From Telmatactis stephensoni (taxonomy: Eukaryota; Cnidaria; Anthozoa; Actiniaria; Isophelliidae), in NCBI GenBank assembly GCA_029948255.1, contig JALIZF010001847.1, positions 620,001-684,000 on the forward strand: a DNA stretch of 64,000 nt. The letters run 5' to 3'. Positions within the stretch are counted from its first letter, which is position 1. The number at the start of each line of letters is the position of its first letter. Below the pieces are notes generated by a model. It ran no database searches. It had not been told where the DNA came from and saw only the letters and a program-made list of their open reading frames with translations. The position numbers were made by a program, and so were the translations under genes. Shown piece after piece: positions 20,930 to 33,317 of this stretch.

Positions 20930-21085
20930 GAAGGGGACTAATTATTGATAACCGGAAAAAATTGAGTGAGTATCAATTTTTATCAATTGCTGATAATAAT
21001 TGATTTTCATTTAGTAAATCGATATCAATTATTATCAAACTTATCAATTGCGATTTGATAATCAATTTTTATCAATTAGTTACGT
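20930..21085. repeat. AT-rich array of tatcaatt motifs
   Basis: The string atcaatt or its complement aattgat occurs about ten times within 150 bp, with irregular spacing and in both orientations. It flanks no recognised gene. The stretch 19990-20930 otherwise shows only unique AT-rich sequence with acgtcac/gtgacgt palindromes near 20106-20245. Confidence 0.6.
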
Positions 21086-21271
21086 CGGGTCAGTTACAAG
21101 GACCCAAAACTTGGATTTCGTAACGATGATTTCCATTTTGAACGACACTCGGCTTTTGATAAGCTCAAGTTTGTCAATCTTCATTTCATATATGTAATCA
21201 GAGTTAATACTGATAGAAAGAATCTCTATTAACTCTGATGTAATTTAATAAATAACATTATATGAATAAAA

Positions 21272-21369
21272 TAGTCTTCCAGAGTCGTGTTTAGCTCTGT
21301 TCACGCAACGCTCCGGAACGCTCGGGAGCGTTACACAAGAAGAACTAAACACGGCTGCGTAGAAGACTA
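21272..21369. mobile_element. Short inverted-repeat element
   Basis: agtcttcca-cgtgtttag at the left is mirrored by ctaaacacg-agaagact at the right, with an inner cgctc/gagcg stem. About 98 bp, non-coding. It lies in the intergenic region before the TTC16-like gene. Confidence 0.6.
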
Positions 21370-22119
21370 ATATGTATTTTGGAAGAGGTACAATAAAGTA
21401 AGTTGTTGTTGTTGCTGCTGTGACATGTGACGGCGTGTACAGCCGCTAAATTGAACCAGGCAGGGGCCACAGAGGTGACAGGGTGGTCTCAGATGTTAAA
21501 ACGGTTAAACGGTTTCATATAAACGTATTCACATATACAAAGAACACTCGAAACGCCCGTAAAAAACTGTAGATTTCCAAATTTGTGGCCACAGTTTTAT
21601 GGGCTGCTTCAATATATGAAGGAGAGCTGTCCAATTATCTGTAAATTAACTTACCTTGGTTTGAGACAAGTGCTGTGTCACGGTCGCCGAGTGGGTCAGA
21701 AATTTGAATTTGGCGCCACTCTTCCTCCATAGAGCATCAAGCTGGGATATAATACTTGCGTCAAAGACGATGAACTCTTCCCTCCATAATAAATCAAAAA
21801 AAAAACATTTCTAGGTCGAAAAAATTCAAATATACGTCCTTCTTCAGCTCACAGTTCACTTCCCGCCAAAGCCGTGAGGTTTAATACGTCGTGTAAAGTG
21901 CGCATGACACAAAGGTAACCCAAGATCGAAGTGCAATATTTTAATTAAAATTTAAAAAAGGCTTTCAAAAATGCAAACCAGAACAGGAAAAATCTTTGAA
22001 TAATAAAAATTACTGATGAATCTTATCAATAAAGAAAAATAAATAAATAAATAAAAGAAAAAGGAAACTTTTTAAAAAGCTTTTCACGCCAGCGATTCCA
22101 CTGAACAGCGTTCACATTG

Positions 22120-22132
22120 GTCTCCTAGCAAC
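22120..22132 (+). promoter_or_regulatory. Candidate RFX X-box in the TTC16-like promoter
   Basis: GTCTCCTAGCAAC fits the metazoan X-box consensus RYYNYY-N(1-3)-RRNRAC at every position, with a one-base spacer. It ends 112 bp before the ATG at 22245. RFX factors drive ciliary genes through promoter-proximal X-boxes, which suits a TTC16-like gene. A 13-bp degenerate motif can occur by chance, so this is a strong candidate rather than a proven site. Confidence 0.6.
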
Positions 22133-22244
22133 AATCAAACATGGCTTTGTATTCAACGAAAATTGATTTCACGATCACAACAACCCGGCAACAAGAAGTT
22201 ATGATCTCAATAATCAGCACTGAAAATCACATAATAGCGATGTA

Positions 22245-25200
22245 ATGTCGGGGAGAACGACTTCAAGTTCCACTGCTGATCCTAATGCGGAAATTGAAAG
22301 GTATAATGACAGAGAAAAGCCTTATTCAGAGGAAAGAGTTGCTCCTCTAAAAGCCAATTCTCTAGTCAGCGAGGAGGCAGATGAAGTAAAAGATGAGTTA
22401 AGTAATCAGTTGGCCATCGAAAAAAGGCAAAGACGAAAGACGATTGTGAATTCCTTTCGGCTAGCTGAGCTTGTGCCGACTACAAGTACGCCGTATTCGA
22501 GCTACAGACGAAAATCGATAGCATTTACCGTGCAGAGTGTTGTAGACGTGAGGGCTGAACAACAGTGAGTAAAGTTTTTCAGACTGTTTTTTGTATCTCA
22601 GCTATCATTAATAATATTTTAGTTTTTGTACATTGTTAAAATTTGGAAATATTGCAATTAGGAATTGTTGTTTAATGTAATTTATTTGGTTGTTACTGGT
22701 ATATTTTTTTACGAAATTGTGTCCACAATGCCAAACACCTATAAAAAAACTGATTCAACCAAGATGCAATTTTGTAACATGGACACAATAAACTATAAAC
22801 TTTAAGCCAGTTTCCAGATAAAGTGGTTTTCATTAACCCGTGAAACACGCTTTGTATTACACACTTATACACCCTATATAATTCTATTGTGTTCTTTTGT
22901 TGTCATCTGGCTGTTACAATGTACACTTTGTTTCATGGGTTAATAAAAACCACTCTAAGAAAATGTAATTATTTTGCATGTTGTATTCTTTTTAATTTCA
23001 TCCATCATTTTATCCACAGCTTCAGACAAGGGATAAGATTTTCACAAATAAATGAGGACAACAAAGCAATTTCTTGTTTCAATAAAGCCATTGCCTTAAA
23101 ATCTGATGTTATACGGTTTTATGTTGCAAGAGGAGAATCATTTCTCCAAATCTGTGACTTCCAATCTGCAATCTTGAACTATAAGAAAGCTTGTATTCTG
23201 GATCCAGACAACGATGAATATTATTCCAGACTTGCCTTTATCTACTTTTTCCAAGGACAGTGTTTGTTTGATGAAAAACTTTATACTGAAGCTTTAGAAT
23301 CATTTTCAAGAGCAGCTGAAATGAAACCTGAAGTGATAGGATATCATACTAGAAGGTAAGAATATCAAGCCTGGTTCACACTAGTAAAATGCATTAGCTA
23401 AAGGCCGGCACACACTAGGCGTCAAATCACTGCAACACGATGCGGGGACACATCGCGGGGACAATTCCCCTCGTGTGTACTGTGGAATTTCTGTGAAAAT
23501 CCTGTCGCCACGACAGAATTTTTTTGCTGCAACACGTTGCAAGAATTCAAACCAGTTTGAATTTGTGCATACGATCGCAGCGACAAAATGAGTGAAAGTG
23601 GCTTCATCGCAGCACAGTGCACACAAAGCGATGTGTCGCCGCGTCATGTCGCAGCGACCTGACGCCTAGTGTGTGCTGGCCTTAAAACCTCACAAAGTTC
23701 ACACCAATGTGATAAATGTGATACTGATGAGTCTGTGTAGGTTACTTGCACTTTGATATGCTTGAGTTACTTTATAGTGTGAGTCAGGGTTAAGAGACTG
23801 ATCTACAAGTATTTTGGGTTATAGGGATATTTCTGGAATCCTAAGTATTATTGTTTCAAGAAATATTTGTTACTTTTTAGTGTTGCATGTTTATCAGCCT
23901 TACAAAGGCATGGTGAGTGTCTGGCTCTAGTTAACAAAAGACTTGAGGAAGAATATAGCAGCCCTGACCTGTTTATAATGAGAGCAAGACTACATGAACT
24001 ATTTAGAAATGTAAGTTAATTACTATATTATTATATGACCAGTATTTGGCCAGCATGCAACAGTTATGTGAAGGGGCACAAGCCCTATGCACACATCTAA
24101 AAATATAAATAAAATGGCCTAAAAGAGTCATATGATAAAATAGCACTTATCCGGGTTTTGCATAACCGGCTCCAGAGCTGTATAAATAATGTAGCCTCAT
24201 CTTGATTCCTACCTATGTGGCATGTGAAGTATATCTTGGACGTCAGTTATTGATACAGTCTTAAACAATAGAATTCAAAAACCGAAAGCAAATGGTCCAG
24301 TCCACACACACTTCAAAAATCAAATTCTATTGTTTGTGAGTCTTGCGTGCACAATGGCAAAGTTACTAAAAATAGCCTTAATTAGCCACCCCGAACATCG
24401 CACAGACATCAATACTGAGTTTCACTCTCTTAGTATTATGGTCTCTTGATAGAGTAAATTTAATTTGGCAGGCATCTGAAAAAACCTGATTGGTTCCTAT
24501 AAGATATAGCCATCCTCTACATAAGCAGCAGTGTATCAAATTCCTCAGGGAGTGTCTGCTAATGGAGACTGTATTTATGTGGCACAGAACTGCCACCTGG
24601 GGGGGGGGGGGGGAACACCTGCACCTCCATACTATGTACAAGGATCATGTACTATTAGCTCTTTGTTATTAATATTGCAGTCAACCCTTTGTTATTATGA
24701 TGTCAAAGATGCTTTGGCACTGGATCCAGAAAATGAAGAAGCTCAAACATTAATGAAGTCTTTACAGAAAAGAGCTAGTGATAGCAAACAACAGGTGAAC
24801 TAGACATTTTAATAATTAAATATCATCAACATCATCATTACTATCATGATTGTCATAATCACTATCATCGACTATTATATTTCAATCTGTAATTGTATTT
24901 CATAATTCTATTCTATAGGCGGCCCAACTTCTCCTTGTGGGAAAAATTAAAGAGGCATTGACCAAGATTTCTGTTGCCTTGGAAACCAATCCTGCTGTCC
25001 CAGAATACCACATTTTTAGGTACAGTAAAATTTTTTTGATAAATGTTTGAAGCTTGTTCGTGAAATCTCAAGTGTGTTAAGGCCTGGTTCAAGCCCAGAT
25101 ACGATAAAAACGGAAACATTCATAATATCTCTTCCTTTTAACCAAACACAATGAATCTTTGAACAGCAATAGAGTTTCACTTCATTAACTGATTTTTGAG

Positions 25201-28200
25201 TGAACACAGATCAATTACGTGACAACGATTTAAAAAAAAATATTGAAAATGCGCTCGCCATTTTAAAACGAATGTTAAAACAAATAGTGGTGTATCAGTG
25301 AGTGCGCGCGTAAGATTCAGTGACGCCGTCCAAAGTGTATGCATGTGTACTGTTATCACACACGGTTCTCGACCAATCAGAGAGTGCGTAATATTATATA
25401 ATAATATTATATTGTATAATAATATTATATTATTTAATAATATTATATAATTCTTGATACGCGTGGTAATTATCGGGCTTGTTGGGTCACGCAAGGACCA
25501 ATAAACTTACCCTTAAACTAACAAAAAAAAATAGAGAGAGAAATTGAAGAAAAAAAAAGAGCGCGTTTGAGAAAGAACCGGAACTATTTTGTCGGAAAAT
25601 CGAGAACCACGCCCCGTTTCTTCAATACTGACTTCTCTAGTCGATCAATTTGGTGGTAGTATTGTCCGTTGCATATTTCCAAAGCACTAAGTACACAGAG
25701 GGAAAAAACGGCAGTTATAAATATCGGTATGAAAATGATATTCGACAAAAGGTCTAAAGTGCTGGAATAAATTCCGAACGTTCGTAATGGCGTGGACACG
25801 GGTGAAAAACGCATTGCGCATGCTCGAAAATTCAGCGGGAAACTGATAAAAGTACCGTCGATTCAGCTGTTGTGTATTATGCGAATTTCTCGTGTATTAT
25901 TTGACCAGGGAAACTAAAGCGATGGTTTGGAAAAAAATAAACACTAACTTTTCACGGACAGCCTTAACTTTCAAGATTTACTAAACCTCCAATGGTTATA
26001 TTTAAACCTTCCGAGTATGCGCAATGCGTTTTTCATCCGTGTCAATGGCGTGCGTTTTGACAATGTTTGTCACCATTCCAAAGAGGACATCGAGATGGCG
26101 TCGACCTGAACATGGTGTCGGGATGTTTTAACGGTAGTCATAAAATGACCAAATGTTGTTGATTCGTCATCTCACATCGCGTCCGGCGCGTTTGCTCAAA
26201 CTATCTGTTTACAACACTTGAGTCTAACCTCGCAATTTGATTGGTTGATTTGCAGTTGTCAATAAGAGGACAGACACACTGTGCTGACGTGTTTCATCGT
26301 GCGCGCTTGTTCAAAACATTGCAGTGGAATGCGCGAGTGTTTACACTTAAGTTATAAACATTTTATGACGCCGTCAAGATCGTGTCAATAAAAGGACTTG
26401 AGACAACTCGAAATCATTTTAATTTGTTACTGACTGATATCTCACCAGAGGCGCGCTGCACAGAAGAAATGCTGACTTCAATGCCGCTATCGATGACTTT
26501 CTCCTTGCCATGGACAAAGCAGACCATGACGAACAAGACTCTACTTACAAAGAAGCTCAACGACAACTGCTCCTGTGTTACAATGATTTTGCTGTAGAAT
26601 GTTTTAGGTAGGAACATACAGTTGTATAATTTAATTCAGACGCTAGGCACTGTGGCACTTCGTAGCCTGGCCGGAAAGCATGAGGTGATGATGATGAGGA
26701 GGAAGAGGACGATGATAATGATGATGATGATAATGAACCCAGACAGCACTACATGCACTTTTCCTTGTCGGCCATGATCCTTGTCGACCATGAACATTTT
26801 TCTATTTATTTAGTCACTCTGGCACATCTCTGGAACGTCTCTCTCTTGACTGCATGAGGGTGCGTTTACGTTGTTGTAAACGTTATTGAGTTCATCACGG
26901 AACGATTTTCACATGAATTTTTTGATTAGCCTTTCGCCATGACCACTGGAATTTCGTGAAATTCTCTGGGCAGGATGATACTATTATATACATTTCAGTC
27001 TTTTGAATGTTCTTAATTCTTTGTTGTATTTATTCAGCAAAGGATTTTATGATGAAGCTATCGTTCTTTTAAACAAGTCCATCAAAGGGGAGAAAAACGA
27101 AAAAGGGCTGTACATCAATCGTGGTGGTAAGTTTTGGCTGTTAGAAAACGTTTTGCATGATGAGCAATGCACTCGTATCTGCCGTATCCACTCCGTATAG
27201 TAGCGAACTAAATCAAATAGAGCTTAAGTTTCACACGTACATCGGAAACGGCAGACGGCAAAAAAGGATCACACGACCTACGTTTTTCGCACCTAGCGTT
27301 GCGCGTTTGGCACGTAAACGTGAGGGTGACTTTTCGCGAGATCTATCACCTTTTCAAGATAACTCTTCTTTACATTTAACTGGTAACGCCATGCAAGAAG
27401 AAAGCAGGTCACGTGTGATCCTCTCTGCCGACATCAACGTCCCTCAGAAATTGGACCATGTAGACTTCCCGTCATTTCACTTACAAAGACGTCCCTTTGA
27501 AACAAACTATAAGTCCACACTAAATCCAGGTAAATATGAAAAGCCTTTTTTAATGTATGGAAGTGAAAACAGAGAAAAAAGATGTGTTTTCAAATTTATA
27601 CTGATTAGTATGGGCGTATCCTCAGTTATCCGTAAGTCCTTGTCTGACAAATTTCTCCTTTCTCAGATGGTCTCAGTTAGAGTCATATCAGATATCCGTG
27701 CCATTGTATACCGACTAATTGCATTTTAATTTGAGTTACATTTACTCAAAATCTGTATCACTTTATTACCCAGACTGTTTCTTCCGTGCAAGTGAACTCC
27801 ACTTCGCATTATCTGACTACCAACAGGCCTTAGAGATGGACCCAAATGACCACTCAGTGTTGTCGCGGCTATCGGTGGTATATAACGAGTTTGGTATATT
27901 GGAATATTACGATCGCCATTACCTAGAAGCCATTGACTGTCTTTCTACAGCAATTGATTATAATCCTAGAATACCAGCTTACTACTTGTCAAGAGCAAGG
28001 GCTAGATATATGATAGAGGTAGGTCATTCATCAGTTCCATTGTCGGATCAGGGTTTACCTTTACAACGGAGAAAGAGTTGGGTGGGGTACCAAAGGGGCT
28101 GCATCTATACGTGCCTTCGTTCACACATACGGAAGCATGAATTGGCCTTCAATATCCCCAAGGGATCTCCAGGTGACTTGAACCTGGTTCTCATTAGCTA

Positions 28201-30012
28201 CGCAAGTATTAGCGCAAGCAACATACGCAAACTCTGTAGCGCATTTGTTACACAGATGTGAAAAACAAAAACACATGTACACCTAAATGAGGCTCTGTAC
28301 CCGTATGCTGTTTGCTTTTATGCTTACGTCGCTGTGCTCCAGTCTTTAGTGCAAGCAACATATACGCAGACTCAGCCGTTATCGCATTTATCGCATTTTT
28401 TTACGAAAAAAACTGTTCATCAGCAGTGTTTGTATTTTTCACACAAATTAGTCCGATATGTTGCTTGTATTTATACTTGCGTCGCTAATGTAAACCGTGC
28501 CATGTGACGACAGGAACGCGACTATGCATGAGTAACATTTTTACGCCGGTTTCCTTCACTTTAATAAAACCTTAATAAAACGGTCTCAATTGAGTAACGT
28601 TATTATTTCTAACCTTTCCTACCAGGATAGCGACGGTGCCAGAGAAGACGTCCTCAAGTGCCTTTACCTCGACCACAACAACAAAGAAGTTCTTTCGATT
28701 TTCTCCCGCCTTTTTCCAGGAAGAACTGTTGGTGACGTCACCAAGGGTACCCTATCAATGGCTGCAGCACGTGCAGTCGAGGCTCACATACGGGATACTT
28801 TTGGACCTGAGTTCACTTCTATCGCCAAGAAAAGGCTCTCAGAATCTTCGTCCAAGTTTTCTGGCAAGTCTATTCTTCCTCCAATACGAGATTCGATGTT
28901 TCCAGAGATTCGTTCATGTATGGAAGAACAAGACTTTCATATCAATATTATTAAAAGTAAAAAGAAGGTAAGATGAAGTCTTTTTATCGCTATAGGGGGA
29001 TTTCGCGGCAAATTGGTTACCGCTGCGGTCCGGCGGAGTTGGTCTCCCTTGCCACCGGGGTTTTCCTCCCTCCTCGAAGTCCTTGAAAATGAACACTCTT
29101 TCGAACCTGGGCTGTCTGTGATCCGCGTGGTCAGACACGGGTTGTATGGTGTCTGCCTTGTGCGCTGTTTATACAGACATTCAACCTGACCACTGCATCG
29201 TCCCAATTCAATTTAATTTAGACTGCAATGTGGATGGTTACCTTCCCCAAACTCAATTTTAGGCTGCAATGACGTCTTTCTGTCACCTTTAATGTTATAT
29301 ATCCGAATGCGTTGTGGCTCAAGGGAGTGGTAGAGAGTACAGTAGGAAGGCCCAGTCCCTCTTCTCATTTCCTTCCCCTTTTTTCTTCAGTGCGGTTAAT
29401 CCACAACGCAGATTTATATAAAACATGCGCTAGGTCCGTTGGCTGCGTTGATTACGCAAGTAACACGATTTGAAAATCGAATCAACAAGTCGTTTGTCTG
29501 TCTGTTTGTCTGTCTGTCTGTCTCAGGGACTGCGGGGCACCTTGGAAAGTGGTGGGGAGGGGGGTGCTAGTATTTGAAAGTACAGAAGACTATCCAATCA
29601 AAAAAGTGTTTAAACAGAATATTTGACTAGGTAGTGTGGAAAGTGGGGAGCCCCCCCCCCCCCCCCACACACACACACACACCCCACCCCTCCACCCGTC
29701 TCTGCGGTCCCTGTGTCTGTCTGTCTGTCTCTTTGTTTGTTTGTTAGCCAACCAAAGTTTCCATAACAATAATCTATCATAATAATCTACCACTAATAAA
29801 AATTGCTTTGTTTCCAACAGGCTTCCGACGTCGTCAAAAAAGCTTTCAATGCTCGACAAAATCTTTCTTACAAAGGACCAAGAATAAAAGCTACTACTGT
29901 ATCGAATGCAAGAACCGTAAAAACATTCAACTGGGAAAGCAGCATCCCAGAAAAAGCTGCTCTTCCCTCTCCTCGGACTATCAATCCTAGGGCGTTAACC
30001 TATGAGGCTTGA
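22245..30012 (+). CDS. TTC16: TTC16-like tetratricopeptide-repeat protein, 10 exons, 675 aa
   Basis: Exons: 22245-22564, 23020-23355, 23881-24010, 24681-24794, 24919-25019, 26449-26607, 27038-27126, 27774-28018, 28626-28967, 29821-30012. All junctions use GT-AG and keep frame (2028 nt). Exon 1 is a charged, low-complexity N-terminus. Exons 2-8 encode tandem TPR helices, with typical A-x-x-x-F-x-x-A-x-x-x-x-P signatures such as ISCFNKAIAL, ALESFSRAAEMKP and AIDCLSTAIDYNPRIPAYYL. Exons 9-10 form a basic C-terminal tail. The stretch FFQGQCLFDEKLYTEALESF and the CYYDVKDALALDPEN block recall vertebrate TTC16, a poorly characterised protein expressed in ciliated and testis cells. Exon 2 could also start 6 nt later (23026), a tandem acceptor. 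Family assignment is from recalled similarity; another TPR family is possible. Confidence 0.85.
23402..23682. mobile_element. 281-bp MITE with TAA target duplication in TTC16 intron 2
   Basis: Ends are AGGCCGGCACACACTAGGCG and a near-perfect complement (one mismatch). TAA is duplicated at 23399-23401 and 23683-23685. A 3-bp TWA duplication is typical of PIF/Harbinger-type non-autonomous elements. The body has further inverted strings (gcaacacg / gcagcgac) and no coding function. Confidence 0.82.
24255..24449. mobile_element. Diverged, 5'-truncated E1-family fragment plus G14 run nearby, TTC16 intron 3
   Basis: Matches the E1 MITE from its inner caatagaattcaaa block to the terminal cttagtattatggtctcttg, but the left end is missing and CpG sites are decayed to TG/CA. 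It is an older member of the family that made locus A and the composite. A run of 14 G follows at about 24600-24613, just before exon 4. Confidence 0.8.
25389..25452. repeat. AT-only palindromic array in TTC16 intron 5
   Basis: Irregular repeats of taatattata(t) over about 65 bp, self-complementary and expected to extrude or slip. The matching minus-strand frame is a repeat artefact. Confidence 0.75.
25779..26060. mobile_element. Inverted-repeat element in TTC16 intron 5
   Basis: gaaaaacgcattgcgcatgc near 25803-25822 is mirrored by tatgcgcaatgcgtttttca near 26014-26033. The outer sequences gtggacacggg / ccgtgtcaatgg are also mirrored. Non-coding, MITE-like, about 280 bp; target duplication not identified. 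Confidence 0.65.
28180..28510. mobile_element. Degenerate MITE remnant(s) in TTC16 intron 8
   Basis: Carries gcaagcaacatacgca, then tgcttacgtcgct, then gcaagcaacatatacgcagactcag and atacttgcgtcgct. These are the same inverted parts as the better preserved element at 30806-30966, in two overlapping decayed copies. Confidence 0.6.
29500..29735. repeat. (TGTC)n, poly-C and (CA)n microsatellites in TTC16 intron 9
   Basis: Two (tgtc)n tracts (about 29503-29523 and 29711-29730) flank a block with a G-rich strand (ggtggggaggggggtg), a run of about 17 C and a short (ca)n run at about 29649-29685. agggactgcgg and ctgcggtccct sit inverted just inside the two (tgtc)n tracts. Confidence 0.8.
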
Positions 30013-30805
30013 AATGAATTAAAAATAGAATTATTTTAGTGAATTGTATAATTATATGGATATATATTACGAAGAAAAACAAGTAAATCTTTCTAAATGA
30101 AAAGCTCAATTTGATTCATTCATTTTCTTCATTTATTTCTTCATTCTGTCTTTCTTTTCTTTTCTTTGATAAAATGAATTCTTTTCACGGGGACGGATCA
30201 TTAGATTTTTAGGGGGTTTTGGGCAATTTTGTGTGCGCGCGATATTACTTTTTATTTTGATGCCTCAGTGGGGGGGGGGGGGGGGGGAGGGAGCAACACC
30301 CTTACCATTTAAAACCTTTGGTTTCTTGCAAGATATTTGGAGAGGACACCCCTCATTTCAACAAAACCACTTTTCTTTGAACGAATTTTTTTTTTTTTTC
30401 TTAGTTCAAAGCTGTGCTCGAATAAGTATGAAACGGACCACGCCGTGCCATGCCCGTGTCAGTGCCTTGTTGTCTATAACACATTTGAAATTCCTACTGT
30501 GACCGTGCGGTGCCGTTTTCACAGTCATAAGAAATCTACTCTAAGGGTGACGTTAGATTACACGACCCTAGCAGCTACGATTTTTAACATAACACTGTGG
30601 CAGCAACATGCTCAAGGTTTTTGAACGATGTCAGTTAAAAAACTTCAAATTTTTGCTATTGATTCCATGCAGCTGCGCGTGCAATATTACAGTAGGCCAA
30701 CTTTTTCAACGTGTGATTGATCGAGTGGCGTCAGCGTTCATTCCTTGGATTCTAGTATGCATTTGTTCACTATTGCACTCGTAACCTTTTGTGTCTGTCA
30801 TTAGT
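30013..30805. other. Intergenic DNA after TTC16
   Basis: Contains an interrupted poly-G run at about 30270-30289 and a T-rich run near 30387-30399. No exon seen. Confidence 0.45.
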
Positions 30806-30966
30806 CTGCTTAGGGCCGGTTCACACACCGCATAAGCATAAGCAGACTCAATAGCGTACTGCTCATTAGAAGTATTTTTCTCACACCCGTTTGATAAATG
30901 CGCTACTGAGTCTGCGTATGTTGCTTGCGCTTATGCTTATGTCGCTAGTGTGAACCTTCCCTTCTA
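30806..30966. mobile_element. MITE of about 155 bp
   Basis: ggttcacacaccgcataagc at the left is mirrored by gcttatgcttatgtcgctag-tgtgaacc at the right; the inner arms share gcagactca / tgagtctgc. It is related to the decayed copies at 28180-28510. Flanks are TTA on the left and TTC on the right, so the target duplication is uncertain. Confidence 0.75.
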
Positions 30967-31159
30967 AAGCAGACTCAGTTTTTTAGATTTTCGAGGGTAA
31001 AAATATTAAGTGTGCAAAGCAGGCTACTTTGTCGTTGATTCCAAAGTTTAAGGAAATGCGTTGATCACCTATTTTTAATAAATTGTTGCTAAGAAAACTT
31101 AGTACTAATAACTTGGAAAAAAGACGATAGCAGTAGCTTTTGTGCACAATCCCTTAGAA

Positions 31160-32955
31160 CAAGAGACCATAATACTAAGAGAGCGAAGCTCAGTATTGAT
31201 GCCTTGCGATGTTCGTGGCGGCTAAGGCTATTTTTAGTAACTTCGCCATCGCGCGCGCAAGGCTCTTAAACAATAGAATTCAAACGGTCCCGTCCGCGCG
31301 CACGTCAAAAATCAAATTCTATTGGTTGAGGGACTTGCGCGCGCGATGGCTTCGCTCTCTTAGTATTATGGTCTCTTGTTTTTATACAATGAAGGAATTT
31401 TATGATAATTCATTCCCCACACTTGATGTCATTAAAAAAGGCTATACTAAAAAATTCATAATTCATTTTTTCAAAAAAATATGGAATCGAAATTCTGAAG
31501 AAAAGCTTTAAAAACTGTGATTACTCAGGTCTAACAAACTAAATAAAAAAAGTATATTTTTTACATGCAGCTCTCCTTTAACAGTCTGCCACCTACGTAA
31601 TAGCTGCCTACATGTTTAAAAGGAAGACAGTATCAAAGACAATATATTTTTATTGCGGCTTAGAAAGTTCTTTTTTTTAAATTGAAAAGTGAACTGCGAT
31701 GAAAAATTGCCACCGGCTTGAGTGGGAGCAAGAGAGCATAAATAAGAGAAGGAAACTTGTTAATGGGGCGCGCGCCGTGATGATTCCCATCTGTGCTATT
31801 TTTAGTAACCGGATGCAGTTTAATTTTCGTCTTACCCTCCTCCCGTGCGTCAAAAAATTGAACGAGTGGAATTTCGCGATTTGAGCTTCATAAAATCATA
31901 CAATCGATACCAAATGTATTCTAGATTCCACGAAAAAGCCATCTGATGTCCAATTAATAATTTACATCAAAAAATTATAAAAAGAAACGAGTTTTTCTCA
32001 TCTAAATGAGCTAAATGAGCGCGCGTTCGATGACGTGTAGCGCGCGCATTTCCGCTAAAATTTCTTTCAAAAACACAACAAAATCCTCGACGTTTTTGCC
32101 TTGTTTCTCATCAAAATCGTTCCTTTGTAATCAGAAAGTACACACTTTTGATGGTAGATAATATGGACAGCAGCAGTTTTAAGATAACTTTGATTTTAAC
32201 GCTGTGTTTGAAAACTCAAATCTACACTGAACGGTTCTCTGGGTCCGGAAGTGTCAAATTATGACGCACGGGAGTAGGGTAAGACGAAAATTAAACTGCA
32301 TCCGGTTACTAAAAATAGCACAGATGGGAATCATCACGGCGCGCGCCCCATTAACAAGTTTCCTTCTCTTATTTATGCTCTCTTGCTCCCACTCAAGCCG
32401 GTGGCAATTTTTCATCGCAGTTCACTTTTCAATTTAAAAAAAAGAACTTTCTAAGCCGCAATAAAAATATATTGTCTTTGATACTGTCTTCCTTTTAAAC
32501 ATGTAGGCAGCTATTACGTAGGTGGCAGACTGTTAAAGGAGAGCTGCATGTAAAAAATATACTTTTTTTATTTAGTTTGTTAGACCTGAGTAATCACAGT
32601 TTTTAAAGCTTTTCTTCAGAATTTCGATTCCATATTTTTTTGAAAAAATGAATTATGAATTTTTTAGTATAGCCTTTTTTAATGACATCAAGTGTGGGGA
32701 ATGAATTATCATAAAATTCCTTCATTGTATAAAAACAAGAGACCATAATACTAAGAGAGCGAAGCCATCGCGCGCGCAAGTCCCTCCACCAATAGAATTT
32801 GATTTTTGACGTGCGCGCGGACGGGACCGTTTGAATTCTATTGTCTAAGAGCCTTGCGCGCGCGATGGCGAAGTTATTAAAAATAGCCTTAGCCGCCACG
32901 AACATGGCACAGACATCAATACTGAGCTTCGCTCTCTTAGTATTATGGTCTCTTG
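31160..32955. mobile_element. Composite foldback transposon E1-H-E2-H'-E1' with 7-bp target duplication CTTAGAA (locus B)
   Basis: An almost perfect palindrome of 1,796 bp. Order: E1 (31160-31378), host-derived H (31379-31728, 350 bp), E2 (31729-32385, 657 bp), H inverted (32386-32735), E1 inverted (32736-32955). CTTAGAA is directly repeated at 31153-31159 and 32956-32962. Compared with locus A (13854-15080), the E2 core is in the opposite orientation, and E2 is flanked by GTGGGAG on the left but its complement CTCCCAC on the right. The right half is therefore an inverted copy of the left half, not an independent insertion. No transposase is encoded, so a source of transposase elsewhere in the genome is assumed. 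Confidence 0.93.
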
Positions 32956-33317
32956 CTTAGAAGTGGTTCCTTCAATTCGGTCAGATACAGTATTCGTTGA
33001 AACATTTCAACCAATCAGAGCACATGTAAGATTTAATTACATCATCTATGTACTGTGTACTGTAATCACGGTTCTTGACCAATCAGAGCATACAAAACAT
33101 ACCAATTATTTTATAAATAAAATAAATTTACAGTAAATAAGCACAAGTTACCATATTATATTGCTTTTATAACACTTGGCACGACTCTCACCATGCATTT
33201 TAAAAAACAGTAGTGCCTGATCAATGCAATTGGACATGTTCTGCCATAAAGCCATTTTTACGGTCACTTCAGCAGGGATTCTCAGTAGCAGATACTCAAG
33301 ATACTCATTACAAGTTG

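Noticed and set aside
31729..32385. Flipping of the E2 core in place by recombination between its arms
   Set aside because: This would explain the core orientation but not the inverted H' and E1' to its right or the CTCCCAC flank. A single strand switch explains all of them.
31160..32955. Two separate insertions of E1 facing each other
   Set aside because: Independent insertions should each have their own flanking duplication. The inner flanks are inverted copies of H and only the outer ends share CTTAGAA.
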